Assembly (NCBI RefSeq): GCF_016082275.1 | Contig: NZ_MOWM01000034.1 | Coordinates: 1-55,228 of the forward strand | Direction of reading: 5' to 3' | Origin: Variovorax sp. E3 | Lineage (GTDB): Bacteria; Pseudomonadota; Gammaproteobacteria; Burkholderiales; Burkholderiaceae_C | Length of the DNA: 55,228 bases | Shown: positions 9,125-18,176 of the stretch, piece after piece | Position numbering within the stretch: position 1 is the stretch's first letter | Layout of the letters: each line of letters starts with the position of its first letter | Program-made: the position numbers and the translations under genes | Notes under the pieces: model-generated | The model's database searches: none | Seen by the model: only the letters and a program-made list of their open reading frames with translations | What the model was told of the DNA's origin: nothing

Positions 9125-9766
9125 GTGAACCAGAACCCCTCCTCCTCTCCCATCCTCCAGCTGGAGAACATCGGCTTCGCCTACCCCGACCAGCCCGCCA
9201 TCGCGTCGGGCTGGAACGCGGCGGTCGGCCCCGGCGTGACGCTGCTGTACGGCGACACCGGCGCCGGCAAATCGGCACTGCTGCAGGTGATCGCGGGCAC
9301 GCTGCCCGCCACCGGCCGCCTGACGGTGGCCGGCACGCGCCTGGACGCCTCGCCCAAGGCCTACGCCCGCCACGTGTTCTTCGTCGACCCGGTCACCGAC
9401 CGCTTCGACCAGCTCACCGCCCGCGAATGCACGCGGCAGCTGACCGAGGGCGACACGGGCTTCGACCCCGCCGCCTGGCAGGCGCTGGCCGACGGTTTTT
9501 CGCTCGCGCCGCACCTGGACAAGCAGATGTTCATGCTCTCGACCGGCTCCAGGCGCAAGGTCTGGATGGCCGCCGGGCTGGCCTCGGGCCGCCCGCTGCT
9601 GCTGCTCGACGAGCCGACCGCCGGGCTGGACGCCGGCTCGACCCGCTGCCTGTGGCAGGCGCTCACGGCCCTGGCCGCCCAGGCGCGGCGCGCCGTTCTG
9701 GTGGCCAGCGCGGCGCAGATCGACACCGTGCCGCTGGCCGCTACCATCGCCCTGCCGCTGGATTGA
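9125..9766 (+). CDS. Stand-alone ABC-type ATPase with degenerate signature
   Basis: 213 residues from a GTG at 9125, the best start because the ABC fold begins a few residues later (ILQLENIGFAYPDQPAI). Walker A is GDTGAGKS (residues ~39-46) and Walker B is LLLLDEP followed by TAGLD. The ABC signature, normally LSGGQ, reads LSTGSRRK. No permease or binding protein is adjacent, so the partner is unknown and it may not be a classical transporter subunit. It is divergent from the secreted-protein gene and followed by the isocitrate dehydrogenase gene. Confidence 0.82.
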   Translation: MNQNPSSSPILQLENIGFAYPDQPAIASGWNAAVGPGVTLLYGDTGAGKSALLQVIAGTLPATGRLTVAGTRLDASPKAYARHVFFVDPVTDRFDQLTARECTRQLTEGDTGFDPAAWQALADGFSLAPHLDKQMFMLSTGSRRKVWMAAGLASGRPLLLLDEPTAGLDAGSTRCLWQALTALAAQARRAVLVASAAQIDTVPLAATIALPLD

Positions 9767-9780
9767 CAAAGCCTCCCGCA

Positions 9781-9865
9781 GGGTGATCACCCCTCGAATC
9801 GGCCACGCCCTCTTCCGCCCGGCGACAATCGCCACCTCGTGAACTGATTTATCCCTGAAGTTCAC
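9781..9865. promoter_or_regulatory. Two dyads upstream of isocitrate dehydrogenase
   Basis: GGGTGATCACCC (9781-9792) is a perfect 12-bp palindrome just after the ATPase stop. GTGAACT (9839-9845) and AGTTCAC (9859-9865) form an inverted repeat around 13 bases, ending 37 bases before the icd start. Either could be an operator or a leader hairpin. No specific regulator is indicated. Confidence 0.35.
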
Positions 9866-9901
9866 GCCACCCGACAACACAGGATTTAAGGACGCAAGCG
9901 C

Positions 9902-12139
<2,238 letters not shown>

Positions 12140-12156
12140 TCGGCTGACGAAGCGAC

Positions 12157-12192
12157 GGGCCACGGGACGGCAGCCATTGCCGTCCCCGGCCC
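12157..12192 (+). terminator. Extended hairpin after icd, without T-tract
   Basis: GGGCC-(2)-GGGACGGCA-GCCAT-TGCCGTCCC-(1)-GGCCC forms a long, nearly perfect stem 18 bases past the icd stop. No T-run follows, so it may be an mRNA-stabilising 3' structure working with the terminator just downstream. Confidence 0.5.
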
Positions 12193-12205
12193 ACGCGCAA
12201 ACCGG

Positions 12206-12238
12206 AAGGGGCGGAACTAGACTGTTCGCCCCTTTTTT
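12206..12238 (+). terminator. Rho-independent terminator of icd
   Basis: AAGGGGCG / CGCCCCTT arms, with inner AAC/GTT pairing, are followed by a run of T (six in all, two of them within the stem). It is 67 bases after the icd stop and just before the DUF1161 gene. Confidence 0.82.
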
Positions 12239-12259
12239 ACTTTTTCAGGCAGGCCCCCC

Positions 12260-12604
12260 ATGAAACACCGGCTGCTGATCGGTCTCATGCTGGCCTTCGC
12301 AGGCGCCGCCCACGGCGCCGAAGACTGCGAAGCGCTGCGCACCCGCATCGAATCGAAAATCGCCGCGGCCGGCGTCAGCCGCTTTGCCGTCACCGTCGTC
12401 GATGCCGGGGCCACGGCCAGCGGACAGGTGGTGGGCAGCTGCGAGCTCGGCACAAAGAAGGTGATCTACGAACGCGACGTGGGCCCCGCGCGCGAGGCCG
12501 TGCCCTCGTCGTCGCCCGCGGGCGCTTCGCGCGGCGAGCCCATGCTCACCGAATGCAAGGACGGCACCGTGTCCGTCGGCGGCGACTGCAGGAAGCAGCC
12601 GTAA
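12260..12604 (+). CDS. DUF1161 family periplasmic protein
   Basis: 114 residues. A signal peptide spans residues 1-20 (MKHRLLIGLMLAFAGAAHGA). The mature domain starts EDCEALRTRIESKIAAAGVS and contains VGSCELGTKKVIYER, the conserved DUF1161 layout with paired cysteines. Two further cysteines lie in the C-terminal tail (TECKDGTVSVGGDC). Function of the family is unknown; a periplasmic location is inferred. It begins 22 bases after the icd terminator and so should have its own promoter, which would overlap the terminator. Confidence 0.85.
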   Translation: MKHRLLIGLMLAFAGAAHGAEDCEALRTRIESKIAAAGVSRFAVTVVDAGATASGQVVGSCELGTKKVIYERDVGPAREAVPSSSPAGASRGEPMLTECKDGTVSVGGDCRKQP

Positions 12605-12639
12605 CAGGCAGGCAGACAGGCAGACAGGCAGGCAAGCAG
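12605..12639. repeat. CAGN tetranucleotide repeat between convergent genes
   Basis: Nearly nine tandem CAGG/CAGA/CAAG units fill the 38-base gap between the DUF1161 stop and the LuxR-type stop. Simple repeats like this are rare elsewhere in the window and may vary in length between strains. Confidence 0.75.
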
Positions 12640-12642
12640 CCG

Positions 12643-13560
12643 CTAGCCGCGACCTTCCGGGTCCAGCAGCCCCATCCGGATGCCTTCGCGCACCGCCTGC
12701 GCGCGCGACTTCACGGCCAGCTTGCGGTAGATGTTCTTGACCTGCGCATCGACCGTGTGGAGCGAGCGGTAGCTGCTCTCGGCGATCTGCCGGTTGCTCA
12801 GGCCCTGCGAGACCATCCGCAACACCTTGAGCTCGCGCGGCGACAGCGACGACCTGGCCCGCTCCGGGCTCGGCGGCTGCGCGTTGCGCACGCGCCTCGG
12901 CTTGACCAGCGTCAGCGCCTCGGCCTGCGGCTGCGGCACCTGAAGCTTTTTTCCCGCCGGCACGGACGCGGCCTTCTCGGGCACGCGCCGCGCGTCGAGG
13001 ATGCGCTTGGCGATCCGCGATGCCGTGGCCGTGTCGCCTTCGGCGATCAGCCGCATCAGGAACGCCAGCTCCACCTCGTTCGCTTCCGAGAACAGCGAGC
13101 CCACGGCGCCCGCCGCCGCGGCGCAATCCACATGCAACGCCTGGCCGGCCATCGACAGCGCGGCCGGTTCGCGGTGCGCGGGCGCGATGCCTCGGGCATC
13201 CAGCGTGCTGTCGAGCGTGGCGATCCAGCGATCGGGATGCGCCGGGCGGGCGGCCCTGAATTGCTCGGCACCGCGCGCGGTGATCGTGTTGTTCTTGCGC
13301 ACCGCCTCCTTCAGCAGCGAGGGAGAAATCGGCAGCCTCGGGCCCGCGGGCCGGTCAGCCGCCTGCCGCTGCCTCGACGCCAGCACGGCCATCTGGTCCA
13401 GCAGCCGCGAGCGCTCGCGCAGCGCGACGACGCGGGCTCGCGCCCCCCAGCGCTTGACGCCCAGGCTCCGGCGCAAAAGATTGCGCCTGCCCGTCGTGCG
13501 CCGGGCGAGCCAGCGCATCGGTGCGGCGGCAACCCGGCTGGTTTTTGCTTTGGACAACAT
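12643..13560 (-). CDS. LuxR-family transcriptional regulator
   Basis: 305 residues. The C-terminal ~65 residues are a clear LuxR/NarL helix-turn-helix (LSPRELKVLRMVSQGLSNRQ, then SLHTVDAQVKNIYRKLAVKS). The ~230 residues before it are mainly helical and Arg/Ala-rich, with no recognisable receiver, PAS or autoinducer domain. They vaguely resemble the C-terminal helical part of MalT-type regulators (PSLLKEAVRKNNTI...). It is possibly a truncated MalT-like ATPase regulator that kept only the tail. The start at 13560 is the longest plausible one, and the basic N-terminus (RRTTGRRNLLRRS) makes a later start possible. Target unknown. Confidence 0.8.
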   Translation of the reverse strand: MLSKAKTSRVAAAPMRWLARRTTGRRNLLRRSLGVKRWGARARVVALRERSRLLDQMAVLASRQRQAADRPAGPRLPISPSLLKEAVRKNNTITARGAEQFRAARPAHPDRWIATLDSTLDARGIAPAHREPAALSMAGQALHVDCAAAAGAVGSLFSEANEVELAFLMRLIAEGDTATASRIAKRILDARRVPEKAASVPAGKKLQVPQPQAEALTLVKPRRVRNAQPPSPERARSSLSPRELKVLRMVSQGLSNRQIAESSYRSLHTVDAQVKNIYRKLAVKSRAQAVREGIRMGLLDPEGRG

Positions 13561-13709
13561 GGAGGCGCTCGCTCGCTCGAGAAGGGTTGGGGGCCATGGA
13601 GCCTCGCTGTGCGGCCCCCGGTGCGCGGCCTTGCAGCCGCGTCACTCGATAGATTGCTTTCTCGCTACAAACGGGCTTGACCGTGCGTCTCAGTTCTTGA
13701 GAGAATTCG

Positions 13710-13722
13710 CGAAAAATACGGG
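13710..13722 (+). promoter_or_regulatory. CGAAAAATACGGG motif upstream of AraC gene
   Basis: This 13-mer is identical to 17066-17078 and differs by one base from the reverse complement of 16480-16492. Those copies lie over the promoter of the first SnoaL-like gene and over the marR promoter respectively. It may be a third binding site for the same regulator. Confidence 0.45.
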
Positions 13723-13759
13723 ATTTCTTGGCACTTTCTTCTTATTTGTAGGTTTTTGA

Positions 13760-13773
13760 TGGCCCAAGGGCCA
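13760..13773. promoter_or_regulatory. Palindrome just upstream of the AraC start
   Basis: TGGCCC-AA-GGGCCA is a perfect dyad ending 17 bases before the ATG. It could be an operator or a small leader hairpin. Confidence 0.3.
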
Positions 13774-13790
13774 GATTCGAAGCATCTTTG

Positions 13791-14813
13791 ATGGGCTTAC
13801 GCGATCTTGAAACCGGCTCCCGTTCCGCCCCTCCGAACGGCCTCGTCCGCAGCCATTTCAACGTGGACGCGGAACCGCCCCAGCGGCAATTCCAGGCCTG
13901 GCGCGAGCGTGTCGGCCATGTGATCGACGTGGTGCCGTGGTCGCTCGACAGCGGCAAGCCGTTCCACGCGGCCATCGACCGCTACGTGGTCGGCGACGAC
14001 ATCGTGTTCACCGACTGCCGCTCCGACGCCATGCTGCTCGAGCGCTCGCTGGCGCGCATTTCCACCGACAGCGTTCGCAACTACGCCCTTCACGTGTTCG
14101 TCGAGGGCGATGTCGATGGCGTGACCGTACCCTCTTCCACGCACCGCGAAACACCCGCCGCCGCGAAGTTCGTGGCGCTCGACCTGGGCCAGCCCGTGCG
14201 CATGCACCGCAACGACTGCCGGGTGCTGACCTTCTTCGTGCCGGGCACGATGGTGCAGGAGGTCTTTCCCGACCCCGAGGCCATTCACGCGCGCACGATG
14301 CAGCCCGACTCGCCGATCGCGCAACTGGCCCTGGACCACACCGTGGCGCTCGGCCGCGAGATCGCGACCCTGGCCGCCCCGGCCGCCGAGCGCGCCGTGC
14401 GCGACGCCGCGCGCTTGCTGATCGCGGGCTTCGGCAAGCAGGCGCGCCTGAGCGGCGGCGCCGGTGCCGCGGCGCGGGCGGCCATGTTCGGGCAGGTGCG
14501 GCGCTACGTGCAGGCCAACCTGCATCGCGCCGACCTGTCGCCCGAAGGCGTGCTCACGGCGCTGCGCCTGCCGCGTCCGACCCTGTACCGGCTGTTCCAG
14601 CACGAGGGCGGGCTGGGTGCGTACATCCGCCACCTGCGGCTGCGGCATGCGGCCGACGACCTCGTGCGCTACCCGCACCTGATGGTGACGGACGTGGCCT
14701 ATGGCGTCGGGTTCAAGAGCCCGTCGGATTTCACGCGGGCGTTCCGCAGGGCATACGGGATGTCGCCGCAGGAATTCAGGGCCTCGTCGGGTACATCGGG
14801 CAAGCCTGTCTAG
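13791..14813 (+). CDS. AraC-family transcriptional regulator
   Basis: 340 residues from ATG 13791. The C-terminal ~100 residues hold two helix-turn-helix motifs typical of AraC/XylS (LSPEGVLTALRLPRPTLYRL and VTDVAYGVGFKSPSDFTRAF, ending YGMSPQEFRA). The N-terminal ~210 residues look like the 'cupin-like AraC-binding' sensor domain seen in many proteobacterial regulators (FQAWRERVGHVIDVVP). The stop overlaps that of the convergent hydrolase in a shared CTAG. Its targets are not shown; the MarR-led oxidoreductase cluster 2 kb downstream carries a related promoter motif. Confidence 0.92.
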   Translation: MGLRDLETGSRSAPPNGLVRSHFNVDAEPPQRQFQAWRERVGHVIDVVPWSLDSGKPFHAAIDRYVVGDDIVFTDCRSDAMLLERSLARISTDSVRNYALHVFVEGDVDGVTVPSSTHRETPAAAKFVALDLGQPVRMHRNDCRVLTFFVPGTMVQEVFPDPEAIHARTMQPDSPIAQLALDHTVALGREIATLAAPAAERAVRDAARLLIAGFGKQARLSGGAGAAARAAMFGQVRRYVQANLHRADLSPEGVLTALRLPRPTLYRLFQHEGGLGAYIRHLRLRHAADDLVRYPHLMVTDVAYGVGFKSPSDFTRAFRRAYGMSPQEFRASSGTSGKPV

Positions 14814-15688
14814 GCGTCGCTGCGGCCCACGACCCGCGCGATCCACGCCAGCAGCACGGCAAAGACTTCTTCGCGGTTGACCTCGTTCAGCGTCTCGTGG
14901 CGCGCGCCGCCGAACACGTGGCACGACACATCGCGCAGACCCGCCTCGCGGTAGCGCTGCACCAACGGATAGAACCACTCGGCCTTGTTGCTGACCGGGT
15001 CCTGGTCGCCGACGAACAGGTAGAGCGGCAACCCGGGCCGGATGCGCTTTTGCAGCGCGGCGGGCGCGAGCTCGTCCAGGTTCGCGAACATCGAGCCCAG
15101 GCCCTCGGCCGAGACCGTGAAGCCGCACAGCGGATCGGCGATGTAGGCGTCGACCTGGGCCGGGTCGCGGCTGAGCCAGTCGAAGGGCGTGCGAACGTCG
15201 GGCAACGCGGCGTTCATGTCCTCGAGCTTGAAGCCCGACTGCAAGGCGGCGCCCAGCAGGTCGAGCGCCGTGGTGCCCGAGAGCACCGCGCCCGCCAGCA
15301 GCTCGCTGTGCCTGGCGAGGTAGTACTGGGTGGCGAACGAGCCCATGCTGTGGCCCACGAGGATCAGCGGCAGGCCCGGGTGAACGCCGCGCACATGGCG
15401 GCTCAGCAATGCCATGTCGTCCACAAGCCCCGCGAAGCCGCGCGGTCCGAATTCGCCGAGCTCGCCGCGCGCCGACGCGCCCTTGCCGTGGCCGCGATGC
15501 TCGTTCGCGTAGACGACGTAGCCGGCCTGCACCAGCGCATCCGCCAACGGCCGGTAACGCAGCGAATGCTCGCCCATGCCGTGCGCCAGTTGAATGATGG
15601 CGCGCTGCGTCGGCCCCTGCCAGCGATGGGCTTCCACCGTGACGCCGTCGTTGGAGCTCAGGTCGAAGTGCGTCTCGGTGCTCGGCAT
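14810..15688 (-). CDS. Alpha/beta hydrolase, monoacylglycerol lipase-like
   Basis: 292 residues. The catalytic triad is visible: nucleophile in GHSMGS (residue ~110), acid in FVGDQDPVSN and histidine in GARHETLNE. The N-terminal block AIIQLAHGMGEHSLRYRPLA and YANEHRGHGKGA match the serine aminopeptidase S33/monoglyceride lipase family (Hydrolase_4), which releases fatty acids from monoacylglycerols or lysophospholipids. No signal peptide, so cytoplasmic. It converges with the AraC gene, with a 4-base overlap of stops. Confidence 0.92.
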   Translation of the reverse strand: MPSTETHFDLSSNDGVTVEAHRWQGPTQRAIIQLAHGMGEHSLRYRPLADALVQAGYVVYANEHRGHGKGASARGELGEFGPRGFAGLVDDMALLSRHVRGVHPGLPLILVGHSMGSFATQYYLARHSELLAGAVLSGTTALDLLGAALQSGFKLEDMNAALPDVRTPFDWLSRDPAQVDAYIADPLCGFTVSAEGLGSMFANLDELAPAALQKRIRPGLPLYLFVGDQDPVSNKAEWFYPLVQRYREAGLRDVSCHVFGGARHETLNEVNREEVFAVLLAWIARVVGRSDA

Positions 15689-15842
15689 GCAATGCTCCAG
15701 TGAAAAGGAGCCGTCATGCTAGGGGCTGCCGGTTGCGGCCGGCATCAGGGCTTTCCATCTTCTTCGTTCACCGAGCGGATTCGATGCGGAAGTACGTCGT
15801 GTAGAGCGCGGGGGCTATCGGCGCGCGGGCGGCACGACGCCA

Positions 15843-16382
15843 TCAACGGTTGGCAGCCAGCACGTCGGCCATCTTCCGCAGTGCCGCTTCGGGCGTCGGC
15901 GCGATCTGCACCGAGCAGGCCAGCATGAGGTTCAGCGGCTGGCCGAAGTCTTCGATGGCGATGCCCGTGCCGCGCTCGCGCAGCACGCCGTTGGCGTCCT
16001 GCTCGCAGGGCAGCGCAAGCCTGGCGCGCGCCGCGTAGCTGTCTTCGGGCACGCCGTAGGCGACGACGGGAATCCCCAGCGCCACGGCAGCCCCCACTTC
16101 GAACACCGTGCCCGAATCGGGCTCCAGCCCCCGGAAGCACGCGAGGTTCGCGACCACGCCGTGCGCGCTTCGCAAGAGCCGCATGTTGGCTTCGTAGATG
16201 CGCATCTCCGGCGCGTCGGAACCCGAGAGTTCGTTGCCGTCGGCCGGCAGCAGCGCCAGCAGGCCGAGCGCTTCGCAGGCCGCCGCGAGCTGCACGAAAT
16301 GGTCTTGCGCATCGGGACGGAAGACATCCGGGCCCGCGAGGTAGATGCGCGGGCGCCGTGGGGTTGCGGGGGGTTCGTGCAT
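15843..16382 (-). CDS. Nucleoside 2-deoxyribosyltransferase-like protein
   Basis: 179 residues from ATG 16382; an upstream start at 16448 would add 22 unlikely residues before the beta strand IYLAGPDVF. Family motifs are clear: IYLAGPDVFRPDA, the central SDAPEMRIYEANMRLLRSA and DSGTVFEVGAAVALGIPVV, whose Glu is the family nucleophile. Members exchange bases between deoxynucleosides or hydrolyse modified nucleosides in salvage and housecleaning. The gene stands alone between the hydrolase gene and the divergent marR. Confidence 0.88.
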   Translation of the reverse strand: MHEPPATPRRPRIYLAGPDVFRPDAQDHFVQLAAACEALGLLALLPADGNELSGSDAPEMRIYEANMRLLRSAHGVVANLACFRGLEPDSGTVFEVGAAVALGIPVVAYGVPEDSYAARARLALPCEQDANGVLRERGTGIAIEDFGQPLNLMLACSVQIAPTPEAALRKMADVLAANR

Positions 16383-16471
16383 CACGCCAGCATGGCCCCT
16401 TTTCGCGCGCGGCTCAACAAGGCTTGCGTGACCAGTCGCAACCGGCAAAGACCCCGAGTTCAGCAGATGGT

Positions 16472-16487
16472 CTTATATGCCCGTATT
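16472..16487 (+). promoter_or_regulatory. MarR operator over the marR promoter (copy 1)
   Basis: CTTATATGCCCGTATT is the exact reverse complement of 17071-17086 upstream of the SnoaL-like gene. It overlaps the best -10 box for marR (TATTAT, 16484-16489), 33 bases before the marR ATG, as expected for autorepression. Assignment to MarR is inferred from position and dyad-like ends (ATA...TAT). Confidence 0.65.
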
Positions 16488-16522
16488 ATTCGCCGCATGC
16501 CACTTCGCTCCCCGCACCCGCG

Positions 16523-17020
16523 ATGACAGCCTCGACCACGGAAATCACGCCGGGCGTGTGCAACAGCACCGCCATCCGCAAGGCCGCGCGGCGCCTGACG
16601 CGCTTCTACGACGCCTGCATGGCCGGCACCGACCTGCGCGCCACGCAGTACACCATCCTCAACTTGCTGGCCGCGCGCGGCAGCACGACCATGGCCACCC
16701 TGGCGGACATGCTGTCGATGGACCGGGCCACCATGGGCCACAACCTGCGCCCGCTGGAGCGCGAAGGCTTCATCACCATCGAGGTCGGGCGACTGGACCG
16801 CCGGGCACGCGAGATTGCCCTGACCCCCTTCGGCATCAAGCGCGAAGCGCAAGGCAAGGCCTCGTGGCTGCGGGCGCAGGCCACCTTCGAGGAAGCCTTC
16901 GGCAAGGAAGACGCACTGGCGATGCGGCGCATCATGGCGCGCATCACGGCCCTGGACCTCGACGCGGGCGAAAGCCCGCCCTCCCCACCCATCAAGACGG
17001 CCAAGCGCGCAGAGCGCTAG
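16523..17020 (+). CDS. MarR-family transcriptional regulator
   Basis: 165 residues from ATG 16523. Upstream in-frame sequence overlaps the predicted promoter, so the longer frame is rejected. The winged-helix core is typical: TQYTILNLLAARGSTTMATL, DMLSMDRATMGHNLRPLERE, then the wing GFITIEVGRLDRRAREIALT. The N-terminal TPGVCNSTAIRKAARRLTRF helix forms the dimer region and carries one Cys, as in some redox- or electrophile-sensing MarR proteins. It heads a same-strand cluster of SnoaL-like, quinone oxidoreductase, lactonase and SDR genes, and is probably their repressor. Confidence 0.93.
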   Translation: MTASTTEITPGVCNSTAIRKAARRLTRFYDACMAGTDLRATQYTILNLLAARGSTTMATLADMLSMDRATMGHNLRPLEREGFITIEVGRLDRRAREIALTPFGIKREAQGKASWLRAQATFEEAFGKEDALAMRRIMARITALDLDAGESPPSPPIKTAKRAER

Positions 17021-17070
17021 GCGGTATCGCCGCAAGAGTGCCACCCGTCCTCTTGCGGTCTCTTCCGAAA

Positions 17071-17086
17071 AATACGGGCATATAAG
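17071..17086 (-). promoter_or_regulatory. MarR operator over the SnoaL-cluster promoter (copy 2)
   Basis: AATACGGGCATATAAG is the exact reverse complement of 16472-16487. It overlaps a -10-like TATAAG (17081-17086) that sits only 6 bases before the ATG at 17093. No ribosome site lies between, so the transcript may be leaderless. Confidence 0.65.
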
Positions 17087-17092
17087 CTATAT

Positions 17093-17593
17093 ATGCGTTC
17101 CACCTGCCATCGCTTCCAACGCGTCCTCCTTGCGTCCCTTGCCTGTTCGCTCTTCGCCGTGGCCGCGCACGCCCAGGCAGCGGATGTCGATACGAGCGAC
17201 ATCCAGCAGGTCCGCGACCTGTTCCTGCGCCAGAGCGCGGCCGAGTCGGCGCACGACATCGACGCGCTCGACAGCGTGCTCGCACACACGCCCGCCGGGC
17301 AGCCCGACCCGGTGTCGTTCATCGCGCGGGCCTACCAGTTCATCGGCCGCGACGCGGTGATGGCGCACTTCCGCAAGACCTTTGAAGGCACGTGGCGCCT
17401 CGACCCCGATGAAGCCGCGATCCGCATCGTGCCGCTGGGCGCGGACATCGTGCAGATCTACGCGCCGACCCGCGTGACCCTCGGCGCCGCCGGACAGCCA
17501 CCGAAGACCGCGCCGTTCCTGATCAACGAATTCGCGATCCGCACGCCGCAAGGCTGGCGCATCTCGGCCATCGTGCCGGTGCCCGCGCAGTGA
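17093..17593 (+). CDS. SnoaL-like (NTF2-fold) exported protein, copy 1
   Basis: 166 residues. A signal peptide spans residues ~1-30 (VLLASLACSLFAVAAHAQA). The remaining ~135 residues resemble the SnoaL/DUF4440 NTF2-like fold (DIQQVRDLFLRQSAAESAHD, ARAYQFIGRDAVMAHFRKTF, then the terminal strand TPQGWRISAIVPVPAQ). It is a clear paralog of the next gene, with which it shares the same ending (VPVPAQ). NTF2-like domains bind or convert small hydrophobic ligands; no catalytic residue can be assigned. The start has no Shine-Dalgarno sequence and directly follows the predicted -10 box. Confidence 0.88.
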   Translation: MRSTCHRFQRVLLASLACSLFAVAAHAQAADVDTSDIQQVRDLFLRQSAAESAHDIDALDSVLAHTPAGQPDPVSFIARAYQFIGRDAVMAHFRKTFEGTWRLDPDEAAIRIVPLGADIVQIYAPTRVTLGAAGQPPKTAPFLINEFAIRTPQGWRISAIVPVPAQ

Positions 17594-17627
17594 GCACGAC
17601 GCGCCACACCACACCAGGAAAGAACCC

Positions 17628-18119
17628 ATGAAGCAACGCCTCCTCTCCTTGCTGGCCTCCATGGCCTTCGTTCTCGCGGGTGCCACGGCGCACGCGGCAA
17701 CACCGCGTGCCATCGATGCACAGGACATCCAGGACATCAGGACCGTGTTCCTGCAACAGGCCGCCGCCGCGACGGCGCACGACATCGCGGCCTTCGAGCG
17801 CGTCTTCACGTCCGCGCCGCAGGGCTCGCCCTACGAGGTCACCTTCGTGGCGCGCGCCTACCAGTACTGGAGCAAGCAAGCGGTCATCGAGCACTTCAAG
17901 GAAACCTTCAAGGGCGTCTGGAAGTTCGAGCCCGACCCGGCAACCATCCGCGTCATGCCGCTGACCGCCGACAGCGCCGAGATCTATGCGCCCACGCAGG
18001 TCACCTTCGGCACCTCGGACGCCACGGCAAAGACCAGCCCGTTCCTGGTCTGCGAGATCGCCGTGCGCACGCCCGAGGGCTGGCGCATCGCGACCATCAT
18101 CCCGGTGCCCGCGCAGTAA
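17628..18119 (+). CDS. SnoaL-like (NTF2-fold) exported protein, copy 2
   Basis: 163 residues with a signal peptide (SLLASMAFVLAGATAHA). It aligns over its whole length with the preceding protein: DIQDIRTVFLQQAAAATAHD, VARAYQYWSKQAVIEHFKET, TPEGWRIATIIPVPAQ. A tandem duplication followed by divergence is the simplest explanation. An AGGAAAG ribosome site precedes the ATG. Both products are probably periplasmic. Ligand unknown. Confidence 0.88.
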   Translation: MKQRLLSLLASMAFVLAGATAHAATPRAIDAQDIQDIRTVFLQQAAAATAHDIAAFERVFTSAPQGSPYEVTFVARAYQYWSKQAVIEHFKETFKGVWKFEPDPATIRVMPLTADSAEIYAPTQVTFGTSDATAKTSPFLVCEIAVRTPEGWRIATIIPVPAQ

Positions 18120-18122
18120 TCG

Positions 18123-18172
18123 CTTCACCTCACTTCACCTCACTTCACTTCACTCCAGCGAGACGAGACGAG
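18123..18172 (+). repeat. Short tandem repeats in the 5' leader of the quinone oxidoreductase
   Basis: CTTCACCTCA occurs twice, then CTTCA twice (18123-18152). GAGAC units follow (18159-18172), which also provide the only purine-rich ribosome site before the ATG at 18177. Simple-sequence slippage here could change translation. Confidence 0.7.
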
Positions 18173-18176
18173 AAAA

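Noticed and set aside
13729..13747. Sigma-54-like promoter before the AraC gene
   Set aside because: TTGGCAC fits a -24 box, but the -12 position reads TCTTA rather than TTGC(A/T).
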